From NCBI GenBank assembly GCA_041936745.1, contig JBHGWS010000143.1, positions 1 through 64,000 on the forward strand: DNA of 64,000 nucleotides. The letters run 5' to 3'. Source of the stretch: Darwinibacter acetoxidans_A. Its GTDB lineage: Bacteria > Bacillota > Limnochordia > Darwinibacteriales > Darwinibacteriaceae. Below the pieces are notes generated by a model that saw only the letters and a list, made by a program, of their open reading frames with translations, had not been told where the DNA came from and did no database searches. Below, piece after piece: positions 32,400 through 40,929 of the stretch (its first letter is position 1; every line of letters begins with the position of its first letter). A program made the position numbers and the translations under genes.

Positions 32400-33152
32400 T
32401 TGAAAAAGCAACTAGTCGTCTTGACCACCCTCTTTTTACTCCTCGCCGCCCCGGGGGCTTTTGCCCAACCTACCCTTAAAGTGGCGACAGAAGCAGGTTT
32501 CATGCCCTTTGAATTTGTCGATGAAAAGACAGGTGAGCTTTTGGGTTTCGACATGGATTTAATCCGGGCCGTAGGCAGCGCCTTAGATCGCAAGGTGGAA
32601 ATTGACAACATCAGCTGGGATGGTTTAATCCCCGCTTTGTTGAACAAAAACTATGATTTGCTGATCGCGGGCATCACTATCACAGAAGAGCGCGCCGCCA
32701 GTGTCAATTTTTCCACCCCCTATTTCGAATCTGTCCTGACCGTCGTTACCAAAGATGATGTAACCGATGTGGCGGGTTTAGATGATCTGGCGGGCAAAAT
32801 AGCTGCCGTCCAGATTAATACGACCGGTGATTTTGCTGCCACCGATTTAGTTGAGGCCGGCGGGCTGAAAAGCATCTCCCGCTTCGATACCGTGCCTGAT
32901 GCCATGCAGGCCGTAATTATCGGCGCCGCCGATATTGTCATCATCGATCTGCCCGTGGCCGCAAGCTACCTGGCGGCAAATCCCCAGGCACCCTTGGCAC
33001 ACGTGGGCCCCGTTTCCGAAAACGAATTTTACGGCATTGCAGTTCACCAAGATAACGAAGAATTATTGGCTGAAATCAACGCTGCCCTGGCCCGGCTGAA
33101 GGACGACGGCACCTACGATCAAATTTATGAAAAATGGTTCGGCACAAAATAA
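32400..33152 (+). CDS. Polar amino acid ABC transporter, solute-binding protein
   Basis: A 250-residue family-3 solute-binding protein for polar or basic amino acids. The signal peptide MKKQLVVLTTLFLLLAAPGAFA is of the signal-peptidase-I type with no lipobox cysteine, unusual for a Gram-positive binding protein. Domain marks are PFEFVDEKTGELLGFDMDLIRAVG, GLIPALLNKNYDLLIAGITIT and the ADIVIIDLPVAASYL hinge half. The TTG at 32400 is chosen because AAAGGA lies 8 nt before it; the ATG at 32391 directly abuts that site. The ligand (Gln, Arg, His and so on) is not determinable. Confidence 0.92.
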   Translation: MKKQLVVLTTLFLLLAAPGAFAQPTLKVATEAGFMPFEFVDEKTGELLGFDMDLIRAVGSALDRKVEIDNISWDGLIPALLNKNYDLLIAGITITEERAASVNFSTPYFESVLTVVTKDDVTDVAGLDDLAGKIAAVQINTTGDFAATDLVEAGGLKSISRFDTVPDAMQAVIIGAADIVIIDLPVAASYLAANPQAPLAHVGPVSENEFYGIAVHQDNEELLAEINAALARLKDDGTYDQIYEKWFGTK

Positions 33153-33211
33153 TGCAGTCTTAAAGTCTAAGATGCGAAGTGACGGCGCACCTGCCTTGAG
33201 GAGGAAGAAAT

Positions 33212-33868
33212 TTGCAATTTCGTTGGGATCTGGTTTTAAGTTCGCTGCCAATGCTGCTGAGCGGAGCCAAATTGACCGTTCAGCTTACTTCGATCGCTGT
33301 TTTCTTTGGCATAATCATCGGGACCTTGACGGGGATTTTGCGGATCTCTAAGGGTCCCCTGCGCTTTTTAGCCGCAGGCTACATCGATGTAATCAGAGGC
33401 ACGCCCCTTTTGGTGCAGACTTTTATTGTCTTCTACGGCCTGCCTTCTTTAATCCAAAGGCCCATCCCCGCTTATTTTGCCGCCATCTTAGCCCTCAGTA
33501 TCAACAGTGGCGCCTATGTGGGTGAAATAGTGAGGGCCGGCATTCAATCAATTGAGCCGGGCCAATGGGAGGCCGCGGCCTGCCTCGGTTTGACCAATTT
33601 TCAAACAATGAGCCGCATTATCTTACCCCAAGCCTATAAAAGGATTATACCACCTTTGGGCAATGAATTTATCGCCCTTTTAAAAGATTCCTCCTTGGTC
33701 TCCGTTATAGCTTTGGAAGAGTTGGTTCGCAAAGGCCAAATCATTATCGGCCGTACTTTCCGGCCCTTTGAGGTTTGGCTCGCCGTGGCGGTTATCTTTT
33801 TTGTTATGACTTTTACCGTTTCCCGCTTCATCGATCTAATCGAAAGGAGGCTGGCCGCCAATGCCTGA
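33212..33868 (+). CDS. Polar amino acid ABC transporter, permease
   Basis: A 218-residue HisM/GlnP-type permease with about five membrane segments. The cytosolic coupling loop has the EAA signature (GQWEAAACLGLTNFQTMSRIILPQAYKRIIPPLGNEFIALLKDSSL). The TTG start follows GAGGAGG by 7 nt. It overlaps the ATPase gene by 8 bp. A single permease gene implies a homodimeric channel. Confidence 0.93.
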   Translation: MQFRWDLVLSSLPMLLSGAKLTVQLTSIAVFFGIIIGTLTGILRISKGPLRFLAAGYIDVIRGTPLLVQTFIVFYGLPSLIQRPIPAYFAAILALSINSGAYVGEIVRAGIQSIEPGQWEAAACLGLTNFQTMSRIILPQAYKRIIPPLGNEFIALLKDSSLVSVIALEELVRKGQIIIGRTFRPFEVWLAVAVIFFVMTFTVSRFIDLIERRLAANA

Positions 33869-34592
33869 GACACCAATCGTACAGGTTTTAGGCCTGCATA
33901 AATCATTTGGGAAACTGGCGGTTTTAAACGGCATCTCCCTAGAAATAAACAAAGGCGAAGTGGTTGTAATCATCGGGCCCTCCGGCAGCGGTAAAAGCAC
34001 TCTTCTGCGCTGTTTAAATCATTTAGAGAAACCGAGCCAAGGCGAAATTTATTTTCGGGGCGATTTAGTCGCTGCCGCCAACTTACAAAAAGTGCGCAGG
34101 CAGATGGGCATGGTTTTTCAAAGTTTCAACCTTTTCCCCCATCTTTCCGTTTTAGAAAACATTACCTTAGCCCCCCGCCTGGTGAATAAAAAGTCGGCGG
34201 CTTTGGCGGAAAACGAAGCTTTGAAGCTGTTGGCAAAAGTGGGCCTGGCCGATAAGGCAAAATCCCACCCCCCGCAACTGTCAGGCGGGCAGCAGCAGAG
34301 GGTTGCCATTGCCCGGGCTCTGGCCATGGATCCGGAGCTGCTTCTTTTCGACGAACCTACTTCCGCCTTAGATCCGGAGATGATCGGTGAGGTGCTGGCA
34401 GTCATGAAAGAATTGGCCTTAGAAGGGCGCACCATGGTCGTGGTCACCCACGAGATGGGCTTTGCCAGGGAAGTGGGAGATAGGGTTGTTTTCATGGCCG
34501 AAGGCCGGATCGTGGAAGAGGGTCCGCCGCGGCAGCTCTTTGCCGCCCCCCAAGAAGCCAGGACGCGAAGATTTTTAAGCAAAATTTTATAA
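33861..34592 (+). CDS. Polar amino acid ABC transporter, ATPase (GlnQ-like)
   Basis: A 243-residue ABC ATPase powering the transporter. Walker A is GPSGSGKST, the signature is LSGGQQQRVAIARAL, Walker B is LLLFDEPTSALD, and the switch histidine is in VVVTHEMGFA. It belongs to the GlnQ/HisP group by length and motif wording. Its TAA shares a TTATAA with the stop of the convergent dnaC-like gene; no terminator is seen there. Confidence 0.95.
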   Translation: MPETPIVQVLGLHKSFGKLAVLNGISLEINKGEVVVIIGPSGSGKSTLLRCLNHLEKPSQGEIYFRGDLVAAANLQKVRRQMGMVFQSFNLFPHLSVLENITLAPRLVNKKSAALAENEALKLLAKVGLADKAKSHPPQLSGGQQQRVAIARALAMDPELLLFDEPTSALDPEMIGEVLAVMKELALEGRTMVVVTHEMGFAREVGDRVVFMAEGRIVEEGPPRQLFAAPQEARTRRFLSKIL

Positions 34593-35315
34593 CCCGCGCC
34601 AATCGGGCCCCAGCATGCGGACTGCCAGGTTATTGCCCCTGATGCGAGATGCGAGCCTGGCACCTACCCTTTTTTCCAAAGCACGCAGATCAAAGTTGGA
34701 AGTAAAAATGGTCGGTTTAAAAGTGTTCAAACGCCCATCGTAAATTGTCAACAGATGTTCTATATCCCAATCGGACTCCGCCCCGTTGCCGATATCGTCA
34801 AAAACCAGAAGATCGAAGGCAAGGTATTTTTCCAAAACAATGCGGGTCCGCCGCGCTTTCTGCAGAAATGACGGCACATAAACGAAAGCCACCGAATGTT
34901 CCGCCGCAAGGCTGTTGACAACAGCTGCGGCTAAATGGGTTTTACCCGTTCCCGGCGATCCGTATAATAAGATGCCTTGGCCCCGCTTAACCTGGGCGAA
35001 GTTGCGGACAAAATCAGAACATGCCTTATAGGGCTCCTCATTATAAGGCGTTACTTTAAAATTAGAAAAGCAGTGGCCTCGCAGCCTGGGTGCCAGTGGG
35101 TTGTCTTTTATTACCGCCTGCATTTGATTTAACCTGCTCCGCTTGTAGCTGACCTCTTTTTTAACGCAGGAGCAGTCGGATAACAGCCATTCGCCCCGGG
35201 GGTGCGGTTTGGGCAGGGGAAAGGGGTGGAGCACATATTTTCTCCGGCGCAGATCGCCGCAGTGGGGGCAGGGCTCTTTTTCAAAAAAACTGCGCTGCAG
35301 CCCGTAATCAATCAT
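34587..35315 (-). CDS. DnaC/DnaI-like AAA+ ATPase with N-terminal zinc-ribbon-like cysteines
   Basis: About 242 residues. The N-terminus has CPHCGD and a later CSC pair, a possible zinc ribbon, followed by an AAA+ core with Walker A YGSPGTGKTH, Walker B LLVFDDIGNG and sensor-1 IFTSNFD, ending SRIRGNN as in DnaC/DnaI helicase loaders. The frame opens further upstream (to 35402), but the ATG at 35315 overlaps the stop of the dnaD-like gene by 8 bp and makes a compact protein; an upstream ATG at 35360 remains possible. Likely loads the replicative helicase, with the DnaD-like partner. Confidence 0.8.
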   Translation of the reverse strand: MIDYGLQRSFFEKEPCPHCGDLRRRKYVLHPFPLPKPHPRGEWLLSDCSCVKKEVSYKRSRLNQMQAVIKDNPLAPRLRGHCFSNFKVTPYNEEPYKACSDFVRNFAQVKRGQGILLYGSPGTGKTHLAAAVVNSLAAEHSVAFVYVPSFLQKARRTRIVLEKYLAFDLLVFDDIGNGAESDWDIEHLLTIYDGRLNTFKPTIFTSNFDLRALEKRVGARLASRIRGNNLAVRMLGPDWRGL

Positions 35316-35715
35316 CCAACCAGGGAAAGAGGCTGCGGTTTTGCTTAGGCGGCTCTTCATATGTGAAATCTTCCCGCGTAAGCGGCCTTTGCTTCTTCGC
35401 ATCCCACTTCACCTCCCGGCTTTCTTCTTCCTCTTTGAGCGGCGTCCAGTAAGCATGAAAGCGTTCCTCAGTGGTAATACCATGATTTAACCAATCTTCG
35501 ATGATACTGTTGATATAGTTAAAGGTGATGCGCTTGTCCTCACCCCGCAGCCGGCAGCGCCTTTGTTCCTGTTTGGCCCTTAAGATGGCACAGCCGATGA
35601 CAAAAGGGCTCATCCCTTCATCATAGGCTCTGTATAACGTATCTTTTTGGGCGCTGGATAAAATTGCTATTTTACTTTGATATAACTTAAAGACATCTTC
35701 CATGTCAGGCTCCAT
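35308..35715 (-). CDS. DnaD-domain-like primosomal protein
   Basis: A 135-residue protein that looks like an isolated DnaD/DnaB_2 helical domain: VFKLYQSKIAILSSAQKDTLYRAYDEGMSPFVIGCAILRAKQ, then ITFNYINSIIEDWLNHGITT (the YxxxIxxxW motif typical of this domain), and an acidic C-terminal tail. DnaD-type proteins remodel DNA in primosome assembly together with a DnaC/DnaI loader, which is the next gene. GGAGG lies 7 nt before the ATG. It overlaps the end of the DOMON-like gene by 11 bp. Confidence 0.78.
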   Translation of the reverse strand: MEPDMEDVFKLYQSKIAILSSAQKDTLYRAYDEGMSPFVIGCAILRAKQEQRRCRLRGEDKRITFNYINSIIEDWLNHGITTEERFHAYWTPLKEEEESREVKWDAKKQRPLTREDFTYEEPPKQNRSLFPWLDD

Positions 35716-36514
35716 GAATCCACCTCCAGAGAAAAAATCCCAGGCCTAATCCCAGAGGGATTAAGAAAAAAGCCGGCCGGACAAGACGCGGGCTTACCGG
35801 CTGCAGTATTTTTGATCGCAACTGGCGTTTTTGGCTCTTTAAGCCAAACCGGGGTGCCAAGATGTCCAAAACGGGAATTTCTTCCCCCTGCAGCTGCCAG
35901 AGGGGATCATCACCCACATCCCGCCACAATCCCAAGCCCGGGCCGTGAAAGGCCCCGACTAAAACATAATAATTCCAAGCCCCCTGAGGTTTAGGCAAAA
36001 GCTGTTTTTCCACTGCAATGCGGATGGTTTGGCCGTCTTCCCGCAAAAAAGACTTTATTCCTTTTTCAATTTGCTCAACTTTCGCGGGGCTCCATAAAAA
36101 AAGCCGCGTCTCGCCAAAAGGGGCGGCCAAAATCCGTATCTGCCAGCCCAGCCCGGGCGGGGTTTTTAGCTTATGCCCGCCCACTAAGATACTTTCCAAA
36201 CCGGCACTTGACCCCGTATTGATATACACTTCCATACGCTGATGAAAATATCCTTCCGGTGCGCCAAAAGGATTGGTCACCAGAGAAAACTTAAGATCAA
36301 AAAAAATCATGCTCTCATCGAGAGATACCCGAAACTCTCTTAGATCAAAAAGCCCGGGCAAAAAGACATCGTGCGCGGGGTACCTTAAGCCCCCCGCCCC
36401 CTTGTCATCCCCGGCAGGATCTTTCATTTGAAAGACAACCTCTGCTTTAACATTAACAAATGCACTGCTGCCCACAACAAGCAGGGACAAAACAAACCAG
36501 ACAAGTTTTCGCAA
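35705..36514 (-). CDS. Membrane-anchored glucodextranase-C/DOMON-like surface protein
   Basis: A 269-residue exported protein with a signal peptide (1 to about 24), a beta-rich domain resembling the glucodextranase C-terminal (DOMON-like, CBM9-related) module, and a C-terminal membrane segment (about 248-265). Family marks are FQMKDPAGDDKGAGGLRYPAHDVFLPGLFDLREF and NPFGAPEGYFHQRMEVYI. Such modules bind carbohydrate or haem-like ligands; here no enzyme domain is attached. It is translationally linked to the DnaD-like gene, an odd pairing. Confidence 0.75.
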   Translation of the reverse strand: MRKLVWFVLSLLVVGSSAFVNVKAEVVFQMKDPAGDDKGAGGLRYPAHDVFLPGLFDLREFRVSLDESMIFFDLKFSLVTNPFGAPEGYFHQRMEVYINTGSSAGLESILVGGHKLKTPPGLGWQIRILAAPFGETRLFLWSPAKVEQIEKGIKSFLREDGQTIRIAVEKQLLPKPQGAWNYYVLVGAFHGPGLGLWRDVGDDPLWQLQGEEIPVLDILAPRFGLKSQKRQLRSKILQPVSPRLVRPAFFLIPLGLGLGFFLWRWIHGA

Positions 36515-36559
36515 GGCAGATCCCCTTGAAAAGACTATGCTTGAGCCGGGCTTTTTATG

Positions 36560-37672
36560 TTAAATGTAAATGCGCTCGATGCGATTGCTGAGCATGCAGG
36601 TTACTTCATAGTTAAGCGTGCCCATTAACTGTGCCCAGTCATCTGCCGTAATTTCTTGCTTGCCGTTAGAGCCGATTAGAATGACATCATCGCCGATTTT
36701 CGCCGGCAGATCTCCCAAGTCGACTAAAGTGTGGTCCATGGTAACTTGGCCCACAATCGGGCAGAAAGTGCCGTTAATTAAAACCCGCCCTTTATCGCTC
36801 AGCCGCCGGGAAACCCCGTCGGCATAGCCGATGGGCAAGACGGCAATGGAAGTTTCCTTCCAGGTCACATAGGTGCTGCCGTAACTGATGGCGCTGCCTG
36901 CCGGCACCCGCTTCACAAAGGCCACTTTTGTCTTTAAGCTTAAAGCGGGCTTCAGCTGCAGGGGCCGCCTCTCATCAGGGTACATCCCGTATAAAGCTAA
37001 ACCGACCCGCACCATATCCAAATGGGATGCGGGAAAAAAGAGGGTTGCCGCGGTATTGGCCGCATGAAAATAAGGAACGGTGACTTGATTGGCCTTCAGC
37101 ATGGCCATCACTTTTTGAAAACGCCCCCACTGCCAGCGGGTGTATTCCAAATCCTTTTTTTCCGCCAGTGCAAAGTGGGTAAAAACCCCTTGGATCACCA
37201 AGCCGGGCAGCCGTTTCACAAGTTCAACCAAATCGCCGAATTCCCCCGGTAAAAGCCCGAGCCGCCCCATACCCGTATCTACTTTGATATGGACTTTGGC
37301 CGGGATCTGCAGTTTCACCGCTGCCCGGGAAAGCAGGCGGGCAATGTGCGGTTCAAAGACCGTCACCACCAGATCCTGCGCCACACAAATTTCCAGCTCA
37401 TCGGCGCCAACCGCGCCTAAAACCAAGATGGGGGCAGTAATCCCGGCACGGCGCAGCCGCACGCCTTCCTCCGGCAGTGCAACCGCCAGCCAATTAGTGC
37501 CGTTAGCCAACATTGTATAAGCTAATTCCAAGGCGCCGTGCCCGTAGCCGTTGGCCTTCACAACCGCCATTAATTGGCAGTTGGGGCCAAGCAGGCTGCG
37601 CACCTGCCGCACATTAAAAGCGACCCGATCCAGGCTTACCTCGGCCCAGACTGATCTAGTGGCCTTACTCAT
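36560..37672 (-). CDS. alr: Alanine racemase
   Basis: A 370-residue PLP racemase producing D-alanine for peptidoglycan. The PLP lysine is in AVVKANGYGHGA, the phosphate-site region is IKVDTGMGRLG, and the second catalytic base is the tyrosine in ISYGSTYVTW. Length is normal. It follows nnrD by 17 nt. The acpS-nnrD-alr order is common in Firmicutes and places wall precursor supply next to the c-di-AMP module. Confidence 0.96.
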   Translation of the reverse strand: MSKATRSVWAEVSLDRVAFNVRQVRSLLGPNCQLMAVVKANGYGHGALELAYTMLANGTNWLAVALPEEGVRLRRAGITAPILVLGAVGADELEICVAQDLVVTVFEPHIARLLSRAAVKLQIPAKVHIKVDTGMGRLGLLPGEFGDLVELVKRLPGLVIQGVFTHFALAEKKDLEYTRWQWGRFQKVMAMLKANQVTVPYFHAANTAATLFFPASHLDMVRVGLALYGMYPDERRPLQLKPALSLKTKVAFVKRVPAGSAISYGSTYVTWKETSIAVLPIGYADGVSRRLSDKGRVLINGTFCPIVGQVTMDHTLVDLGDLPAKIGDDVILIGSNGKQEITADDWAQLMGTLNYEVTCMLSNRIERIYI

Positions 37673-37689
37673 AAACTAACACTCCATCC

Positions 37690-39210
37690 TTAAAGTAAGA
37701 TCTCTTGAATCTTTTTAAGGCAATCACTAGCAATCAGCCCTCGCCTGCCGCCTGCGCCGGCCAGATCGCCGGCCAAGCCGTGCACATAAACTCCCAGCAC
37801 TGCCGCGGCGGGGGGGTTTACCCCTTGCGCAAGCAGAGCACCAACCAGCCCCGCTAAAACGTCACCGGTGCCACCCGTTGCCAAGCCGTGATTTCCCGTA
37901 GTATTAATATAAGTCTTCTCCCCATTAAATGTAATCGTGGGGGCACCTTTTAAGACCAAAACCACTCCCCATTTTTTGACGAATTCCCCGCCAACGCCTA
38001 ACCTGTCGGCATTGACCTTGGCGGGCGGTAGATTTAAAAGCCTGCCCATTTCGCCCGGGTGGGGCGTCAGGATCCACTGTTTCCTCTTCTTCTCCCCTAC
38101 GCCCGTCATAAACTCATCAGTTAAAGCGCCGAGAGCATCGGCGTCAATTACCGCGGGCCCGGGCCAAGCCTTTAAAAGCTCCTGCACCACTTCAATCGTT
38201 TCTAAGTTACGGGATAAACCGGGCCCGATAACTAAGGCGTTCTTTTTAAAAAGAAGCTTGAGCAAATGGGGCAGGCTGGCTTTGCCAAAGCTGCCTTCCT
38301 TCGTTTCGGGCAGAGGCACAACCATGCTTTCCTCAGGCAAAAAGCGCCCACTGATGCCCGCGGGAACCGCCGCCGTAACAAGCCCTGCGCCGGCCCTTAA
38401 AGCCGCCTTGGCGCTTAAAGCCGCGGCACCGGCCATGTTCTTTGAGCCGGCCACAACTAAAACATGCCCGAAGGTGCCTTTATGGCCCCAGGCCGGCCGC
38501 GGCGGCAGAAGATCCATTACTTCCCCGCCGGCTAAAAAACGCCTGCCGGCTTCTTCGCCCGCTAAAGGCAGGCCTAAATCCAAAACCACATTTTCCCCCG
38601 CGTACTCCCGGCCGGGATAAAGGAAATTGCCCACTTTGGCCGCGCCTAGGTTAACCGTATAATCAGCCCTGACAGCGCTGCTGCCAACCTGCCCGTTAGC
38701 GGAATCAACCCCCGTGGGAATATCCACGCTGACAACGGGCCGCTTAATCTCGTTAACCAATTCAGCCAAAGCGGCCAGCTCCTTAGAGAGGCTGCCTCTA
38801 AAGCCCGTGCCCAAAATTGCATCAATAATCAGATCAGCCAAGCCCAAGGCAAATTTGAACTGGGGCAGCTGTTTGTTTTCCAGGGTGCTTATCGTTACAC
38901 CCAACTTCTTTAAAATCTCCAGGTTTTGGCCTGCCAGCGGGCTGAGCTTGGCCCCGTCACCGATTAAACTGACGCGGGGCTTGGCACCCACAGCCAACAG
39001 CTGGCGGGCCACAACCAGCCCATCACCGCCGTTATTGCCCGGGCCGGCCAGGATATGGACTCTTTTGTTTTTAAGGGGCCCGAATTTTCCTTTTAAAAAT
39101 TCAAGAATTCTGCTGCCCGCATTTTCCATTAGAAGCAGCGGGGGGATTTCCAAATCCCTCAGCAGTTTTTGTTCTAATTCTTGCATTTCCCCGCCGGTTA
39201 AAACCAACAC
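37690..39210 (-). CDS. nnrD: Bifunctional NAD(P)H-hydrate epimerase / ADP-dependent dehydratase
   Basis: About 506 residues joining the YjeF-N epimerase domain (1 to about 215; LAGPGNNGGDGLVVAR, VDIPTGVDSANG) and the ribokinase-like dehydratase domain (about 225-505; GHKGTFGHVLVVAGSKNMAGAA, LTPHPGEMGRLL, ATGGTGDVLAGLVGALLAQG). It repairs hydrated NADH and NADPH. The GTG at 39210 is preferred: GAGGAG is 8 nt before it, while the GTG three codons earlier abuts that site and overlaps the acpS stop. Confidence 0.95.
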   Translation of the reverse strand: MLVLTGGEMQELEQKLLRDLEIPPLLLMENAGSRILEFLKGKFGPLKNKRVHILAGPGNNGGDGLVVARQLLAVGAKPRVSLIGDGAKLSPLAGQNLEILKKLGVTISTLENKQLPQFKFALGLADLIIDAILGTGFRGSLSKELAALAELVNEIKRPVVSVDIPTGVDSANGQVGSSAVRADYTVNLGAAKVGNFLYPGREYAGENVVLDLGLPLAGEEAGRRFLAGGEVMDLLPPRPAWGHKGTFGHVLVVAGSKNMAGAAALSAKAALRAGAGLVTAAVPAGISGRFLPEESMVVPLPETKEGSFGKASLPHLLKLLFKKNALVIGPGLSRNLETIEVVQELLKAWPGPAVIDADALGALTDEFMTGVGEKKRKQWILTPHPGEMGRLLNLPPAKVNADRLGVGGEFVKKWGVVLVLKGAPTITFNGEKTYINTTGNHGLATGGTGDVLAGLVGALLAQGVNPPAAAVLGVYVHGLAGDLAGAGGRRGLIASDCLKKIQEILL

Positions 39211-39215
39211 AAATT

Positions 39216-39590
39216 TCACTCCTCACCCAGGGCAATCACATATGCTATGGCCAAATCTTTGGTGTGGGAGAGACTTAAAAAGAGTTGTCCAACACCCAGG
39301 GTTTCGGCCAGTTTTAAAGTCCGGCCCTGTAAATGCACTTGGGGCTTACCCCATTCGTCTTGGCTGATTTCTATGTCTAAAAAAGACACCCCTTGGCCAA
39401 AACCGCGCCCTAAAGCCTTCATCACAGCTTCTTTCGCCGCAAAGCGGGCGGCCCAGGATTCCGCCCTTTTCGTTTTCAATTCATGCCTCTCCCGCGCCGT
39501 ATAAACCCTCTGCCGGAATTTCTCCTTTTTGATGGCACCGGCGATCCTGGCAACTTCGATCAAATCAACGCCGCAGCCTTTAATTTGCAC
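39216..39590 (-). CDS. acpS: Holo-[acyl-carrier-protein] synthase
   Basis: A 124-residue AcpS transferring phosphopantetheine from CoA to acyl carrier protein. The Mg-binding GCGVDLIEVARI and the ARFAAKEAVMKALG motifs are clear, and LSLSHTKDLAIAYVI follows. The frame extends upstream into glmM; the GTG at 39590 gives the standard N-terminus and family length, overlapping the glmM stop by 11 bp. Confidence 0.94.
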   Translation of the reverse strand: MQIKGCGVDLIEVARIAGAIKKEKFRQRVYTARERHELKTKRAESWAARFAAKEAVMKALGRGFGQGVSFLDIEISQDEWGKPQVHLQGRTLKLAETLGVGQLFLSLSHTKDLAIAYVIALGEE

Positions 39591-40929
39591 GGGCGATCTC
39601 TTTCTGTTCGGCGCGGATAACATCTGCCAGGTAATCAACTGCCGCCCGGACGATTTTTTCATCCGGGTGTTCACCGAGAATTCTAATCAGTGGTTCCGTC
39701 CCGGAAGCGCGCACGAAAATGCGTCCCAGAGGCTGCATCTTTTTCTCCGCTTTAAAAAGAGCCTGCTTAATCTCTTCGTTTTCCAGCCATTGTGCCGGGT
39801 TTTCGGCGGGGACGTTCACCAAAACCTGGGGAAAAGTCTCCAGCCGCGAGGCTAACCGGCTGAAAGGCATTTTTTCATGCAGATAAACTTCCAGAAGTTT
39901 CAGGGCCGTCAGCATACCGTCGCCTGTGGTGGAGTCTTTTAAGAAAATTATGTGGCCCGACTGCTCCCCGCCTAAAATAAGGCCTTGTTCCTGCATAACC
40001 TGGACAACATAGCGATCGCCCACCGGGGCATAAACCACATCACCGGCGCGCTTTAAAAAAGCCTGCTTTAAACCGCCGTTGGAATAAGCTGTAGCAACTA
40101 TTTTTCTGCCCGGCAGCTTTTCACGGCTCAATAAGTGCAGGCCGATTATTGCCAGGATATGGTCGCCGTCCAAAAGATTGCCCAGCTCATCGACTGCCAA
40201 AACCCGATCGCCATCGCCGTCAAAGGAAAAACCCACAGCGGCCCCTATTTCCTTCGTGAAGCTTTGAATCTTGGCGGGATAAGTAGAACCGCAGTACTCG
40301 TTAATATTCAGCCCGTTCGGCTGATTAGAAGCAACGCTGACCTGGGCGCCGAGGCTTCTAAAGAGCTTGGGGGCGTATTGGGCCGTCGCCCCGTGGGCAC
40401 AATCCAAGGCAATTTTCAAACCTCGCAGGTTTAAAGGAAGGCGTTTTCTTAAGTCTCCTAAGTATAAATTCACGGCTTCCGGTTTGAAATGAATGCGGCC
40501 CACACCACCGGCGGTTGGCCTGGGGTGGTTGTCTTGGGGGATTAAAGCTTCTATCTCGGCCTCACGGCTGTCGGCCAATTTATGGCCGTCCGCCCCAAAA
40601 AACTTGATACCGTTATCCTGCAGGGGATTGTGGGAGGCGGAAATCATGGCCCCGCCGCAGCAGTCCAGCTTTTGCGTTAAATAAGCTACCGCGGGCGTAG
40701 GCACTACCCCGACCGAAATTACATCAACGCCGGCGGAAGCAATGCCCGCCGCCAAAGCCCCCTCCAGCATCTGGCCTGAAATACGGGGATCCCGGCCGAT
40801 TAAAAGCCGGCACCTGCTGCCCTTTCCCAAAACCAGTGCCCCTGCCCGGCCAATGCGCAAAGCCAGCTCGGGTGTTAATTCTTGGTTCGCAACACCTCTA
40901 ATACCGTCAGTCCCAAACAATTTATTCAT
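39580..40929 (-). CDS. glmM: Phosphoglucosamine mutase
   Basis: A 449-residue phosphohexomutase converting glucosamine-6-P to glucosamine-1-P for UDP-GlcNAc. It starts NKLFGTDGIRGVAN, has the phosphoserine loop ISASHNPLQDNGIKFFG, the Mg loop SFDGDGDRVLAVDE, sugar loop GGEQSGHIIF and phosphate loop RASGTEPLIRI. The ATG at 40929 overlaps the cdaR stop (ATGAATAA). In Firmicutes GlmM binds and restrains CdaA, so the operon encodes both regulator and target. Confidence 0.97.
   Translation of the reverse strand: MNKLFGTDGIRGVANQELTPELALRIGRAGALVLGKGSRCRLLIGRDPRISGQMLEGALAAGIASAGVDVISVGVVPTPAVAYLTQKLDCCGGAMISASHNPLQDNGIKFFGADGHKLADSREAEIEALIPQDNHPRPTAGGVGRIHFKPEAVNLYLGDLRKRLPLNLRGLKIALDCAHGATAQYAPKLFRSLGAQVSVASNQPNGLNINEYCGSTYPAKIQSFTKEIGAAVGFSFDGDGDRVLAVDELGNLLDGDHILAIIGLHLLSREKLPGRKIVATAYSNGGLKQAFLKRAGDVVYAPVGDRYVVQVMQEQGLILGGEQSGHIIFLKDSTTGDGMLTALKLLEVYLHEKMPFSRLASRLETFPQVLVNVPAENPAQWLENEEIKQALFKAEKKMQPLGRIFVRASGTEPLIRILGEHPDEKIVRAAVDYLADVIRAEQKEIARAN

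Noticed and set aside
37937..38620. 227-codon plus-strand open frame opposite nnrD
   Set aside because: Antisense shadow of NnrD; no start signal and no recognisable protein pattern.
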